Source: Acidobacteriota bacterium (GTDB lineage: Bacteria > Acidobacteriota > UBA6911 > RPQK01 > JADFOI01). From it: 33,532 bases of DNA. Shown here in pieces: positions 1-5,960 of the stretch. Location of the stretch: positions 1-33,532 of the forward strand of contig JACZQQ010000001.1 in NCBI GenBank assembly GCA_022545645.1, read 5' to 3'. The position numbers and the translations under genes are program-made. The notes under the pieces are model-generated. The model did not search any database. It was not told the origin of the DNA and saw nothing but the letters and a program-made list of their open reading frames with translations. Each line of letters starts with the position of its first letter. Within the stretch, counting starts at the first letter, position 1.

Positions 1-258
1 ATTATTCGAATATCGGCCGCGGCATGGGCTGAGATTGTTTTCTCTTTTCTAGCCGCCTATGCAGCCCAGTCGGATCGCAATCAACAACTGGGGATTGTCG
101 AGGCCCTCAAGCCTCTTTATTTCGCCAGAACGGTTTCCTTCATCTGGGAGACACTGGAACTCGACCATGTGGACTCAGAGAGAGAACTGCTCCAGCAGGC
201 CCAAACCTTCTGGGAGCGGCGCTCCACACTGATGGATAGCCAGGTGGCGGTGGCATAA
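1..258 (+). CDS. C-terminal fragment of a probable glycosyltransferase (cut by window start)
   Basis: Reading frame 1 is open from the first base to a TAA at 256-258 and gives the last 85 residues of a protein whose start lies outside the window. The fragment is helical and contains the stretch LKPLYFARTVSFIWET followed by an acidic helix with a SERELLQQAQTFWERR pattern. I recall this layout (PLYxxRTxSFxxET, then an ExE-rich helix and a final aromatic/charged stretch) from the C-termini of bacterial family-2-like glycosyltransferases. That is family memory from a short tail, not a domain hit. The catalytic domain is not visible, so donor and acceptor cannot be named. It converges on the unknown minus-strand gene at 277-558, with 18 bp between the stops. 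Confidence 0.5.
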   Translation: MIRISAAAWAEIVFSFLAAYAAQSDRNQQLGIVEALKPLYFARTVSFIWETLELDHVDSERELLQQAQTFWERRSTLMDSQVAVA

Positions 259-276
259 AGATAGCGAATTAGAGTT

Positions 277-558
277 CTACAGCTCCGAAACGAAGCCCGA
301 AAAACATTCGTAGGGGCCAAGAACGTGTTTGCGCAGCCCGTTTCTGAAGGCCACCGGGTCGACCTCAAGCCGCTGGCACCAGAAGGAAAAGTCGGACTCG
401 TCCTTAAGAAGAAAATGGAGTGCGGTGCGTCGGTTATTCGGGTGAGATGCTTTTAAATCCTCAAGGGCAATGCGAAAGACCGCAGCCGCCAGTTTCCGGT
501 GGTTAGTTTCAAAACGAACCTGTCCTCCCTCCAAGGGGATTGCCGTGCCTTGTGCCAT
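277..558 (-). CDS. Small protein of unknown function (93 aa)
   Basis: I do not recognise this family. The protein begins MAQGTAIPLEGG and has no signal peptide or membrane segment. Its centre carries NNRRTALHFLLKDESDF followed by FWCQRLEVDPVAFRNGLRK, a compact helical layout that could be a small DNA-associated or regulatory domain; this is only an impression. The ATG at 558 is chosen because a strong Shine-Dalgarno (GAGGAGG) lies 6-7 nt upstream; a TTG five codons earlier would sit on the Shine-Dalgarno itself. The gene stands alone, converging on the glycosyltransferase tail. Upstream (574-710) is non-coding and holds a perfect dyad at 610-637. Confidence 0.6.
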   Translation of the reverse strand: MAQGTAIPLEGGQVRFETNHRKLAAAVFRIALEDLKASHPNNRRTALHFLLKDESDFSFWCQRLEVDPVAFRNGLRKHVLGPYECFSGFVSEL

Positions 559-609
559 CTTGTCCCTCCTCAATCGGGTTAAACCTATTTTCGCTCACGA
601 TCCCCGGTT

Positions 610-637
610 TGAGAACTGTTAAAAGTACCAGTTCTCA
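610..637. promoter_or_regulatory. Perfect 9-bp dyad, possible operator
   Basis: TGAGAACTG at 610-618 and its exact reverse complement CAGTTCTCA at 629-637 are separated by 10 AT-rich bases. The dyad lies about 50 bp upstream of the small unknown gene on the minus strand and in the leader side of the broken PsiE gene on the plus strand. The spacing, about two helical turns centre to centre, fits a dimeric repressor site, but it could also be an RNA hairpin. No U-run follows, so a terminator is unlikely. Apart from a G-run near 685-692, I see nothing else in 574-710. Confidence 0.35.
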
Positions 638-710
638 TGGAAATGATTAACAGGGCGTAAATTGCTTGTCGACATCTACAACGAGGGGGGGGAGGACTGT
701 TATACTGGCT

Positions 711-1016
711 CCCTCGCTTCTTCTCGATCTTGGCTAACTCACCAAGATCAGCGGCCTCTTTTTGACCGTTCTCATCACCCTTGAGTTATTTGGAATCTTG
801 GAAGTGATGCTGCTTGAAAACACCGTTCATGTGGAATTCGTGGTGGCTGTTGCCCTCATTGCCGCTGCCCGGGAGGTCCTGGTTGTGGAATTCCCTTCGG
901 TGGCTCCGCTGAAGCTGGTGGGCCTGGCTGCCCTGATCCTTGCCCTGGGAGCGGGCTACTACTTGATCAAGAGAGCCGGCCCTCCCGGAGCGGATTCATC
1001 CAAGGTCCCAGACTAG
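711..1016 (+). pseudogene. Broken PsiE-family membrane protein gene (phosphate-starvation-inducible E)
   Basis: The intact part (762-1016, 84 codons from a TTG) encodes the second half of a PsiE-family protein: one membrane helix with LITLELFGIL, a short loop (ENTVHVEFVV) and a second hydrophobic region ending GAGYYLIKR. PsiE proteins usually have four membrane helices and about 130-150 residues, so the first two are missing. Family-like sequence continues upstream in the same frame (PSLLLDLG, a stop, then LTKISGLF) and is interrupted by a TAA at 735-737. There is no Shine-Dalgarno before the TTG at 762 and no ATG before the stop. I therefore read it as a decayed gene rather than a short working one. 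A MITE-like element begins 2 bp after the stop codon. Confidence 0.55.
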
Positions 1017-1017
1017 G

Positions 1018-1172
1018 GACACTGTCTCAAAAGTCGGTGGGCCCAGGTTTCTTGTGTAGGGGCGCACGGCCGTGCGCCCTATCAGCCGTTGTTAAAGGCA
1101 GGGTTTGTGGGCGCACAGCCGTGCGCCCCTACAGGCCTTAATCAAAATCAAGTGGGGTTTTGAGACAGTCTC
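1018..1172. mobile_element. MITE-like element with 15-bp inverted ends and CTAG flanks
   Basis: ACTGTCTCAAAA at 1021-1032 is the exact reverse complement of 1158-1169. The match extends to 15 bp with one mismatch (1018-1032 and 1158-1172). CTAG occurs just outside the left end (1013-1016) and overlaps the right edge (1172-1175), which could be a target duplication. The interior has two further near-palindromes with the same core, GCGCACGGCCGTGCGC near 1062-1077 and a one-base variant near 1112-1127. There is no coding capacity. The layout is typical of a non-autonomous element moved by a transposase encoded elsewhere. The 1177-1385 stretch that follows has no gene I can support. Confidence 0.65.
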
Positions 1173-1385
1173 TAGACCCCCCCCAAGAGAGTTAGCCCTT
1201 CTCGGTGGGCGACCGGGCTTCATTGAGCAGCTTTTCGGTTCCCACACCCCAATTCAAGAAGGGTTCGAGTGCGCCAGGCATAGGAGTTTCCACTTTTTGT
1301 ACTCGTTCGCGAGAGACAATCTGTATCGTTCCCAGAGTGGGAGTCGGGGCGATCGGAAACAATGCGGGCTCATACTCTTGGCCGG

Positions 1386-2231
1386 CTAGCCCTCGGTTGT
1401 GGCAAAACGGTCGCGCATTGAAGTCAACGTTCGTTTCATGGACTCTCGTGCCACTCCACTGATGATGGGTTTTACGAAGGGTGCCAGAATGGCCGGGACT
1501 CCCCGGCTGAGAGTCAATGATTCGCACTCCACCAGGACCCCTCCATCAACCTGTTGGTACCGCCAATAGGAATTCAATTTCCACAGGAATCCACGGTCCT
1601 TTCCTTCCGGCTTTTCCCTCTCAGCAGGGGTTCCGGCCTGATCCAACTCGACAATTCTGGTGGCGATGCTTCGACTCGAGGCCAGACCCTCACCGTGCCG
1701 CTGATATTCGATGAGGTGTTCCGTATTGTAGGTCACCGTCACGATCTTCGAACGCACCAATTTCAGGTAGAGGCGCAGGGAGTCATCGCTTTCTTCCAGT
1801 ATTCTGGACTCCAGGACATCCTTCTGAAGGTCTTCCTGCTGGGCGGGATAACGGACTTGGGCCAGAACACTCTCCAGCTCGACATCGGGAATGAACACGC
1901 TTCCCCGCCAGTGATGAATGGTACCTGCGGGTACCTTGATCTTGCGACCTCTTGGATTGAGGGTCTTCATCTTCTCCACCAGGATCTGGCCTGAAAGTGC
2001 GGCATCACGCTCCATTTGTGCTTTGGGAACCGCCTGAAAGTCCTGAGCCAAAAAGCCTGTTGAGGAGTTCAGTTCCTCTTTGATTCGTTCTTCGGTGAGA
2101 CGAACATACTCATTCCAGGCCTTAAGAGTCTTCTCTTGAAGCTTGGCCGCCATCACCGGGGAGCCGGCCATCCCCATGGTTATTACGATCAATAGCAACC
2201 CGATTTGATAGATCTTTTTCTTGGTCATCAT
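1386..2231 (-). CDS. Secreted START/SRPBCC-like protein of unknown role
   Basis: The start at 2231 has a clear AAGGAGG five bases upstream; reading further upstream would run into the preceding gtrA. The 281-residue product begins MMTKKKIYQIG, has a 17-20 residue hydrophobic core and a likely signal peptidase site after SPVMA, so it should be exported. The C-terminal half (LNSYWRYQQVDGGVLVECE, then LSRG and a FVKPIISGVARESMKRTL helix) matches the pattern of START/SRPBCC-type lipid-binding folds, in which a long last helix closes a hydrophobic cavity. I have seen similar uncharacterised proteins in Acidobacteria. It is the last of three genes, 16 bp after gtrA and coupled to a CDP-alcohol phosphatidyltransferase, so binding of a lipid or polyprenyl product is conceivable (inference). 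Confidence 0.75.
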   Translation of the reverse strand: MMTKKKIYQIGLLLIVITMGMAGSPVMAAKLQEKTLKAWNEYVRLTEERIKEELNSSTGFLAQDFQAVPKAQMERDAALSGQILVEKMKTLNPRGRKIKVPAGTIHHWRGSVFIPDVELESVLAQVRYPAQQEDLQKDVLESRILEESDDSLRLYLKLVRSKIVTVTYNTEHLIEYQRHGEGLASSRSIATRIVELDQAGTPAEREKPEGKDRGFLWKLNSYWRYQQVDGGVLVECESLTLSRGVPAILAPFVKPIISGVARESMKRTLTSMRDRFATTEG

Positions 2232-2247
2232 CTTTTCCTCCTTGCTT

Positions 2248-2706
2248 TTACATGGTCTCTCGAAACACCAGCCGGTCACTGGCCACAAAATTCAAAACCG
2301 AGCAACAGGCAATGGCGATCAGATTGGCCGACAGATAGTGGATCTCCAGCCTCCCCACCAGCAGTTCCATGAACAACAGGTTTTCCCCGATGGACAGGGC
2401 TCCGATGGTGAGGTTGAATCGGAGTAATCGAGCCCACATGCTGGAGTCATGGCTTGCCGTTCGGTCCCTCCAGGTCCATCGTTCGTGCCACACAAAGTTG
2501 TGCAGAACCGCCGCCTGCACGGCCAGCGCCGTGGCGGGCAGATAGTCCATTTGGGACCAGTCGCGCAGCATAACGAGAGTTGTGATCTGGACCCCGACAC
2601 CCATGATCCCCACCACATTAAAGGTGGCCCAGCGCCGCAACACACGGCCCAATGGGCCCTGCCAGATGGGGACTCCGGATGAGGGTGTGGAAAAATTTAT
2701 CTTCAT
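2248..2706 (-). CDS. GtrA-family membrane protein
   Basis: The 152-residue protein has four predicted membrane helices, at about residues 28-50, 57-75, 93-115 and 120-143. The first contains the family's FNVVGIMGVGVQ stretch, the second ends with a VLHNFVWHERWTW motif, and the fourth has LNFVASDRLVF. These are hallmarks of the GtrA family (PF04138), small flippase-like proteins that handle polyprenyl-phosphate-linked sugars or other lipid-linked glycans. The length is normal. The ATG overlaps the stop of the phosphatidyltransferase gene by four bases (ATGA), indicating translational coupling. Together with that enzyme and the glycosyltransferase tail at the window start, it suggests lipid or cell-surface glycan modification; the substrate cannot be told. 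Confidence 0.87.
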   Translation of the reverse strand: MKINFSTPSSGVPIWQGPLGRVLRRWATFNVVGIMGVGVQITTLVMLRDWSQMDYLPATALAVQAAVLHNFVWHERWTWRDRTASHDSSMWARLLRFNLTIGALSIGENLLFMELLVGRLEIHYLSANLIAIACCSVLNFVASDRLVFRETM

Positions 2707-3377
2707 GACAGCGGCTCGGCTTGATATAGAGTTCGTGTATTGCGAATAGCCGAGACGGTCAGGGCTACCCCAAGACCGACAATCCCACAGACGCCTGCCA
2801 CGTCAAACAGATGGAAAGCACCCAGGCTCCCCAGCTTGACCACCGGCTTGTAGAGAAGATAGAGGGTGCCTATGGACAAAAGGATGCGCAGTTCCGTCCC
2901 CCCGATGGGCCCGAAGGAGATGCGAAACACTCCCAGAGAATAAGTGGCCAGAAAAATTTCAGCGGTGACCATCATGTATCCGACCAGTAATCCCAGCCCA
3001 ACCAGGGGCGTCATGTAGCCGGAGGTTGCCAGTCCGCCGATGAGAAACAAGGCTCCTACGATGTCGATGACGTGATCGACGTAGTAACCGTAGCGCGGTC
3101 TTTGCCGGTTGCGCACCCTGGCCAGGGTGCCATCCAGGCTGTCGCCGAACCAGTTGAGGCCCAGCGCCACCACCACCAGAAACAGGGCCCGCTCATCCCA
3201 CTGAGCGGCCCAGTAGGAGAGGCCTGCCATCAGCATGGCGAAAAGCCCCAACAGCGTCAGCTGATCCGACGTGACCCACTGTGGGAGTCTTTCTGCCAGC
3301 CAGATGAGCACTCTTTTCTCAATATTGGCGGTTATGCCCAGTTCACGAGTGTGTTCGGATATCGTTTTCGTTTTCAT
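2703..3377 (-). CDS. CDP-alcohol phosphatidyltransferase family protein
   Basis: The enzyme would transfer a phosphatidyl group from CDP-diacylglycerol to an alcohol, or act on a related CDP-alcohol, inside the membrane. The 224-residue protein carries the complete signature: D79-x2-D82-G83-x2-A86-R87, then G97-x3-D101-x3-D105, whose aspartates bind two metal ions and provide the catalytic base. About six hydrophobic helices surround it. The motif does not separate PgsA, PssA and inositol or archaeal-type relatives, so no gene symbol is given. An AGGAGG lies four bases before the ATG. It leads a three-gene unit (this gene, gtrA, START-like), overlapping gtrA by 4 bp. The 130 bp upstream, toward the kinase gene, has only a weak CCCAC/GTGGG dyad and no clear terminator. 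Confidence 0.87.
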   Translation of the reverse strand: MKTKTISEHTRELGITANIEKRVLIWLAERLPQWVTSDQLTLLGLFAMLMAGLSYWAAQWDERALFLVVVALGLNWFGDSLDGTLARVRNRQRPRYGYYVDHVIDIVGALFLIGGLATSGYMTPLVGLGLLVGYMMVTAEIFLATYSLGVFRISFGPIGGTELRILLSIGTLYLLYKPVVKLGSLGAFHLFDVAGVCGIVGLGVALTVSAIRNTRTLYQAEPLS

Positions 3378-3507
3378 AGTTCCTCCTCGGCGCGGTTAGA
3401 GAACCGTTCCCCACGAGTGGGTCCCCATTGAGCGCCTTTCATAGGGTTAATGCGAGAAGTGGAGAAGAAACGGCTCACACAATCGGTGAAAATGGAAAAA
3501 AACCGGC

Positions 3508-5019
3508 TTATCTAGGTTCTTTGGGTGGAGAGAAACGGGCTCGAGTGGTAGCGGGCTCCACGATGAGAAAAACCACCACGTAACCCATGGCGATGCCCGC
3601 CAGGAATGCCGCCAGAAACTGGTGATCGAAAGCCAGGGCAAAGGCACCCAGTAACAGCAGCGCTGCAAACAGTCCATCGATGCGACGAAGCCAGGGAGCA
3701 GCACGACCTAGTTCCGAGTGGATGAAGATGGAGTTGAACCGTGCGGTAAATAACAGATGGGTTCGCAAGGTGCCGTTGACCGCCGCGCAGCCGAACACAC
3801 CGAAGAAAACCAACAGCGTCCAAACGTCCGAGGTCCATTCTTTGACCTGCCACAGCGCCCAGACCATCGACCCATAAAGTGCCAGGACCAGGACCTGGTG
3901 AATCACCCACCAGAGGGAGTGGAGACTCGGTTGGGAGGATGACTTGTCCCGACTGTGTTGAACCGCTGTCTTATCCTCGCTCAGGTCGCTCTTGATCTCG
4001 GTACGGGCCCGTTCCAGATCCTCGAGCAGTGTTGGTGTTGATGGATACCGTTGTTCCGGGTCCTTGGGCAGGCATCTTTCAACGATTCGGTCCAACTGCA
4101 CAGGGCTGGTGGTGAACTGGGACAGCGGCACCGGCTCACTTTCCAGGATCTTGGCGATCGTGGAGATGGGTGTTTCTCCCCTAAAAGGATTCGAGCCGCT
4201 TGCCAACTCATAGAACAAGATGCCGAAGGTGAAGATGTCGCATCTAAAATCAACGGTCTTACCCTTCAGCTGTTCCGGCGCCATATAGGAGGGTGTGCCC
4301 AGAAGAGTTCCGGGCTCGGTCAAGGGTTCTTCGCGCAAGTCCATTTCGGGAGCAATAGCCACTCCAAAGTCCAAAATCTTGAGCTGACCCTTCTTGTTTC
4401 TCATGATGTTTTCAGGCTTGAGATCACGGTGGATGACCCCCTCTGCATGAGCTGCCACCAAGCCCTGGACAACTTCGATGGCCAGATCGAGCAGAGCGTC
4501 CGGCGAAAGCGGGCCCTGCTGGAGCTCGGATCGGAGATTTTCCCCTTCCACATACTCACTGGCGATGTAGAGGTGTCCTTCAGATTCTTCAAGCGCATAC
4601 ACGGTTGCGATAGCCGGATGGGACAGGGAGGCCGCAATCCTTGCTTCCGACCGCAACCGCTCTTTTTGCTTGGGGTCGGCAACAATATGCGGTGCCAGCG
4701 CTTTTAGAGCCACTCGCCGGTGGAGCCGGGTATCCTCGGCCAGGTAAACCACGCCCATCCCGCCACGCCCAAGTTCCCGCTCAATCCGATAGACACCAAT
4801 GAGGTCTCCAGCCTCCAATGTGCTGGGTTCAGACTCCAAGGACGGAATTTCCAGGAAGTTGTCATCTTTTTCATGCTCGGCCAACAGGGAGACCAGTTCT
4901 TGAAAGAGAACTTCATCGCCCTGGCAGGCCTGATCGAGAAAGGCCTCTCGATCGGCGGGTTTCTGCTCCAGAGCGGCTTGGAACAGTTCCTTGATGCGCT
5001 CGAACTGGTTCGATTTCAC
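3508..5019 (-). CDS. Membrane-anchored Ser/Thr protein kinase
   Basis: Domains in order: an N-terminal helical stretch (1-60), a PknB-type kinase domain (about 76-350) and a C-terminal region with about four membrane helices (about 372-490). The kinase motifs are all present: glycine loop GRGGMG (85-89), K106 in VALK, E125 of helix C, H197-R198-D199 with K201 and N204, D217-F218-G219, and A247-P248-E249. It should be an active cytoplasmic kinase tethered to the membrane; no extracellular sensor domain is evident because the membrane helices fill the C-terminus. The ATG overlaps the stop of the upstream ECF sigma gene by 4 bp, so the two are probably co-translated. Targets are unknown; the sigma factor or an associated regulator is a reasonable guess. 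Confidence 0.93.
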   Translation of the reverse strand: MKSNQFERIKELFQAALEQKPADREAFLDQACQGDEVLFQELVSLLAEHEKDDNFLEIPSLESEPSTLEAGDLIGVYRIERELGRGGMGVVYLAEDTRLHRRVALKALAPHIVADPKQKERLRSEARIAASLSHPAIATVYALEESEGHLYIASEYVEGENLRSELQQGPLSPDALLDLAIEVVQGLVAAHAEGVIHRDLKPENIMRNKKGQLKILDFGVAIAPEMDLREEPLTEPGTLLGTPSYMAPEQLKGKTVDFRCDIFTFGILFYELASGSNPFRGETPISTIAKILESEPVPLSQFTTSPVQLDRIVERCLPKDPEQRYPSTPTLLEDLERARTEIKSDLSEDKTAVQHSRDKSSSQPSLHSLWWVIHQVLVLALYGSMVWALWQVKEWTSDVWTLLVFFGVFGCAAVNGTLRTHLLFTARFNSIFIHSELGRAAPWLRRIDGLFAALLLLGAFALAFDHQFLAAFLAGIAMGYVVVFLIVEPATTRARFSPPKEPR

Positions 5020-5579
5020 GATGACATCTCACGGCGAAGCCAGGCTTTCGAGAGAGTCCAGCACCGTTTTACGGTGGCGGGGGAAATTCCCATGACCTCT
5101 GCTGTTTCTTCCACCGTCAGACCGGCAAAGAAACGCAGCTCAACCACTTCGGCCTGCTTGGGATCGAGGGCGGCAAGGGCCTTGAGTGCTTCGTCCAGTA
5201 CCAGAAGATCAACCACTTTCTGGTCTTGGCGCAGCATTTTATCCTCCAAAGTGACCGCTCTTTGCACACCTCCTCGTTTCTGAGCATGACGGGCCCGGGC
5301 CCGTTCGACCAAAATTTGCCGCATCGATCTTGCGGCAATGGCAAGGAAATGGGCACGATCCTTCCACTGCAACTTCCGGTCACCCAGCAGCCGCAGATAG
5401 GCTTCATGAACCAGTGCCGTGGTTTGCAAGGTCTGCCGGTTGCTTTCCCGCCGCATGTATTTCCTGGAGAGCTTGCGCAGTTCCTGGTATACAACGGGAA
5501 GCAGTTCGGAAAGGGCTTGCTCCTCCCCTGCAGTGGCCCGTTCCACCAGGCTGGTTATGACCTCGGGTGAAGGCCGCAC
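5016..5579 (-). CDS. ECF-subfamily RNA polymerase sigma factor
   Basis: The 187-residue protein has sigma region 2 (about 10-95, with TTALVHEAYLRLL and the RAHFLAIAARSMRQILVERAR helix) and region 4 (about 128-185, with LTVEETAEVMGISPATVKR as the helix-turn-helix). The pattern fits the Acidobacteria/Planctomycetes-rich group often called Sig-70_X6 (TIGR02999), which is frequently paired with a Ser/Thr kinase rather than a classical anti-sigma factor. Exactly that pairing is seen here: the kinase gene overlaps it by 4 bp. The start is a GTG at 5579 preceded by AAAGGAG five bases away; the ATG just upstream is followed directly by a stop. A MITE lies 77 bp upstream and may have replaced or contributed its promoter region. 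Confidence 0.92.
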   Translation of the reverse strand: MRPSPEVITSLVERATAGEEQALSELLPVVYQELRKLSRKYMRRESNRQTLQTTALVHEAYLRLLGDRKLQWKDRAHFLAIAARSMRQILVERARARHAQKRGGVQRAVTLEDKMLRQDQKVVDLLVLDEALKALAALDPKQAEVVELRFFAGLTVEETAEVMGISPATVKRCWTLSKAWLRREMSS

Positions 5580-5655
5580 CGAAACTCCTTTCTCTCACAT
5601 GGAGTGAGTACCCGAATCCAATTTTCGGGCTCAGCTCTTTAAATGTAAAGGATGT

Positions 5656-5931
5656 TAGTGTCTCGTCCCAGGAATACCATGACATTTGTGGCGAGCGCAA
5701 CGGCGTCGAGTTCGCGAAGCAACGACGACGCGATGTCGTGTGCATCGCGGAGGAGGAGCGACAAAGAAATCGATGCTGTTCCGCCGCCACCCTTCGGGCT
5801 GATGGGGGTTGCGGGCAATCTCTGTGTCGCTCGTCGTCGCCGATGTCCCTGCATCGCCTTCTCCTCGCTCCTTGATCTCACCTCGCAAGACCCATCAGCA
5901 AATGTCATGGTAATCCTGGGACGGGACACTA
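5656..5931. mobile_element. TA-flanked MITE with 31-bp terminal inverted repeats
   Basis: The segment 5657-5687 matches the reverse complement of 5900-5930 at 29 of 31 positions. The outermost bases on both sides are the dinucleotide TA (5656-5657 and 5930-5931), as expected for the TA target duplication made by IS630/Tc1-mariner transposases. The inside is GC-rich, has no convincing gene, and shows further partial fold-back symmetry: a GAGCGACA-type stretch near 5757 recurs in inverted form near 5838. I call it a non-autonomous element whose transposase is elsewhere. It sits between the 3' end of the BatA-like gene and the promoter side of the ECF sigma gene. Open frames across it are products of the repeat and are not annotated. 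Confidence 0.78.
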
Positions 5932-5960
5932 GAGTATTGATGCATCATCCGGGCCAACCG

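Noticed and set aside
1192..1527. Minus-strand frame running from inside the START-like gene toward the MITE
   Set aside because: It overlaps the START-like gene in another frame and has no ribosome site or known motif. The tail (1192-1385) looks slightly protein-like, but I cannot support a gene.
3400..3440. CCCAC/GTGGG hairpin as terminator after the kinase gene
   Set aside because: The stem is only five pairs with a tiny loop and no U-run on either strand.
4051..4707. Plus-strand open frame opposite the kinase gene
   Set aside because: The minus strand encodes all kinase motifs; this frame is its antisense shadow.
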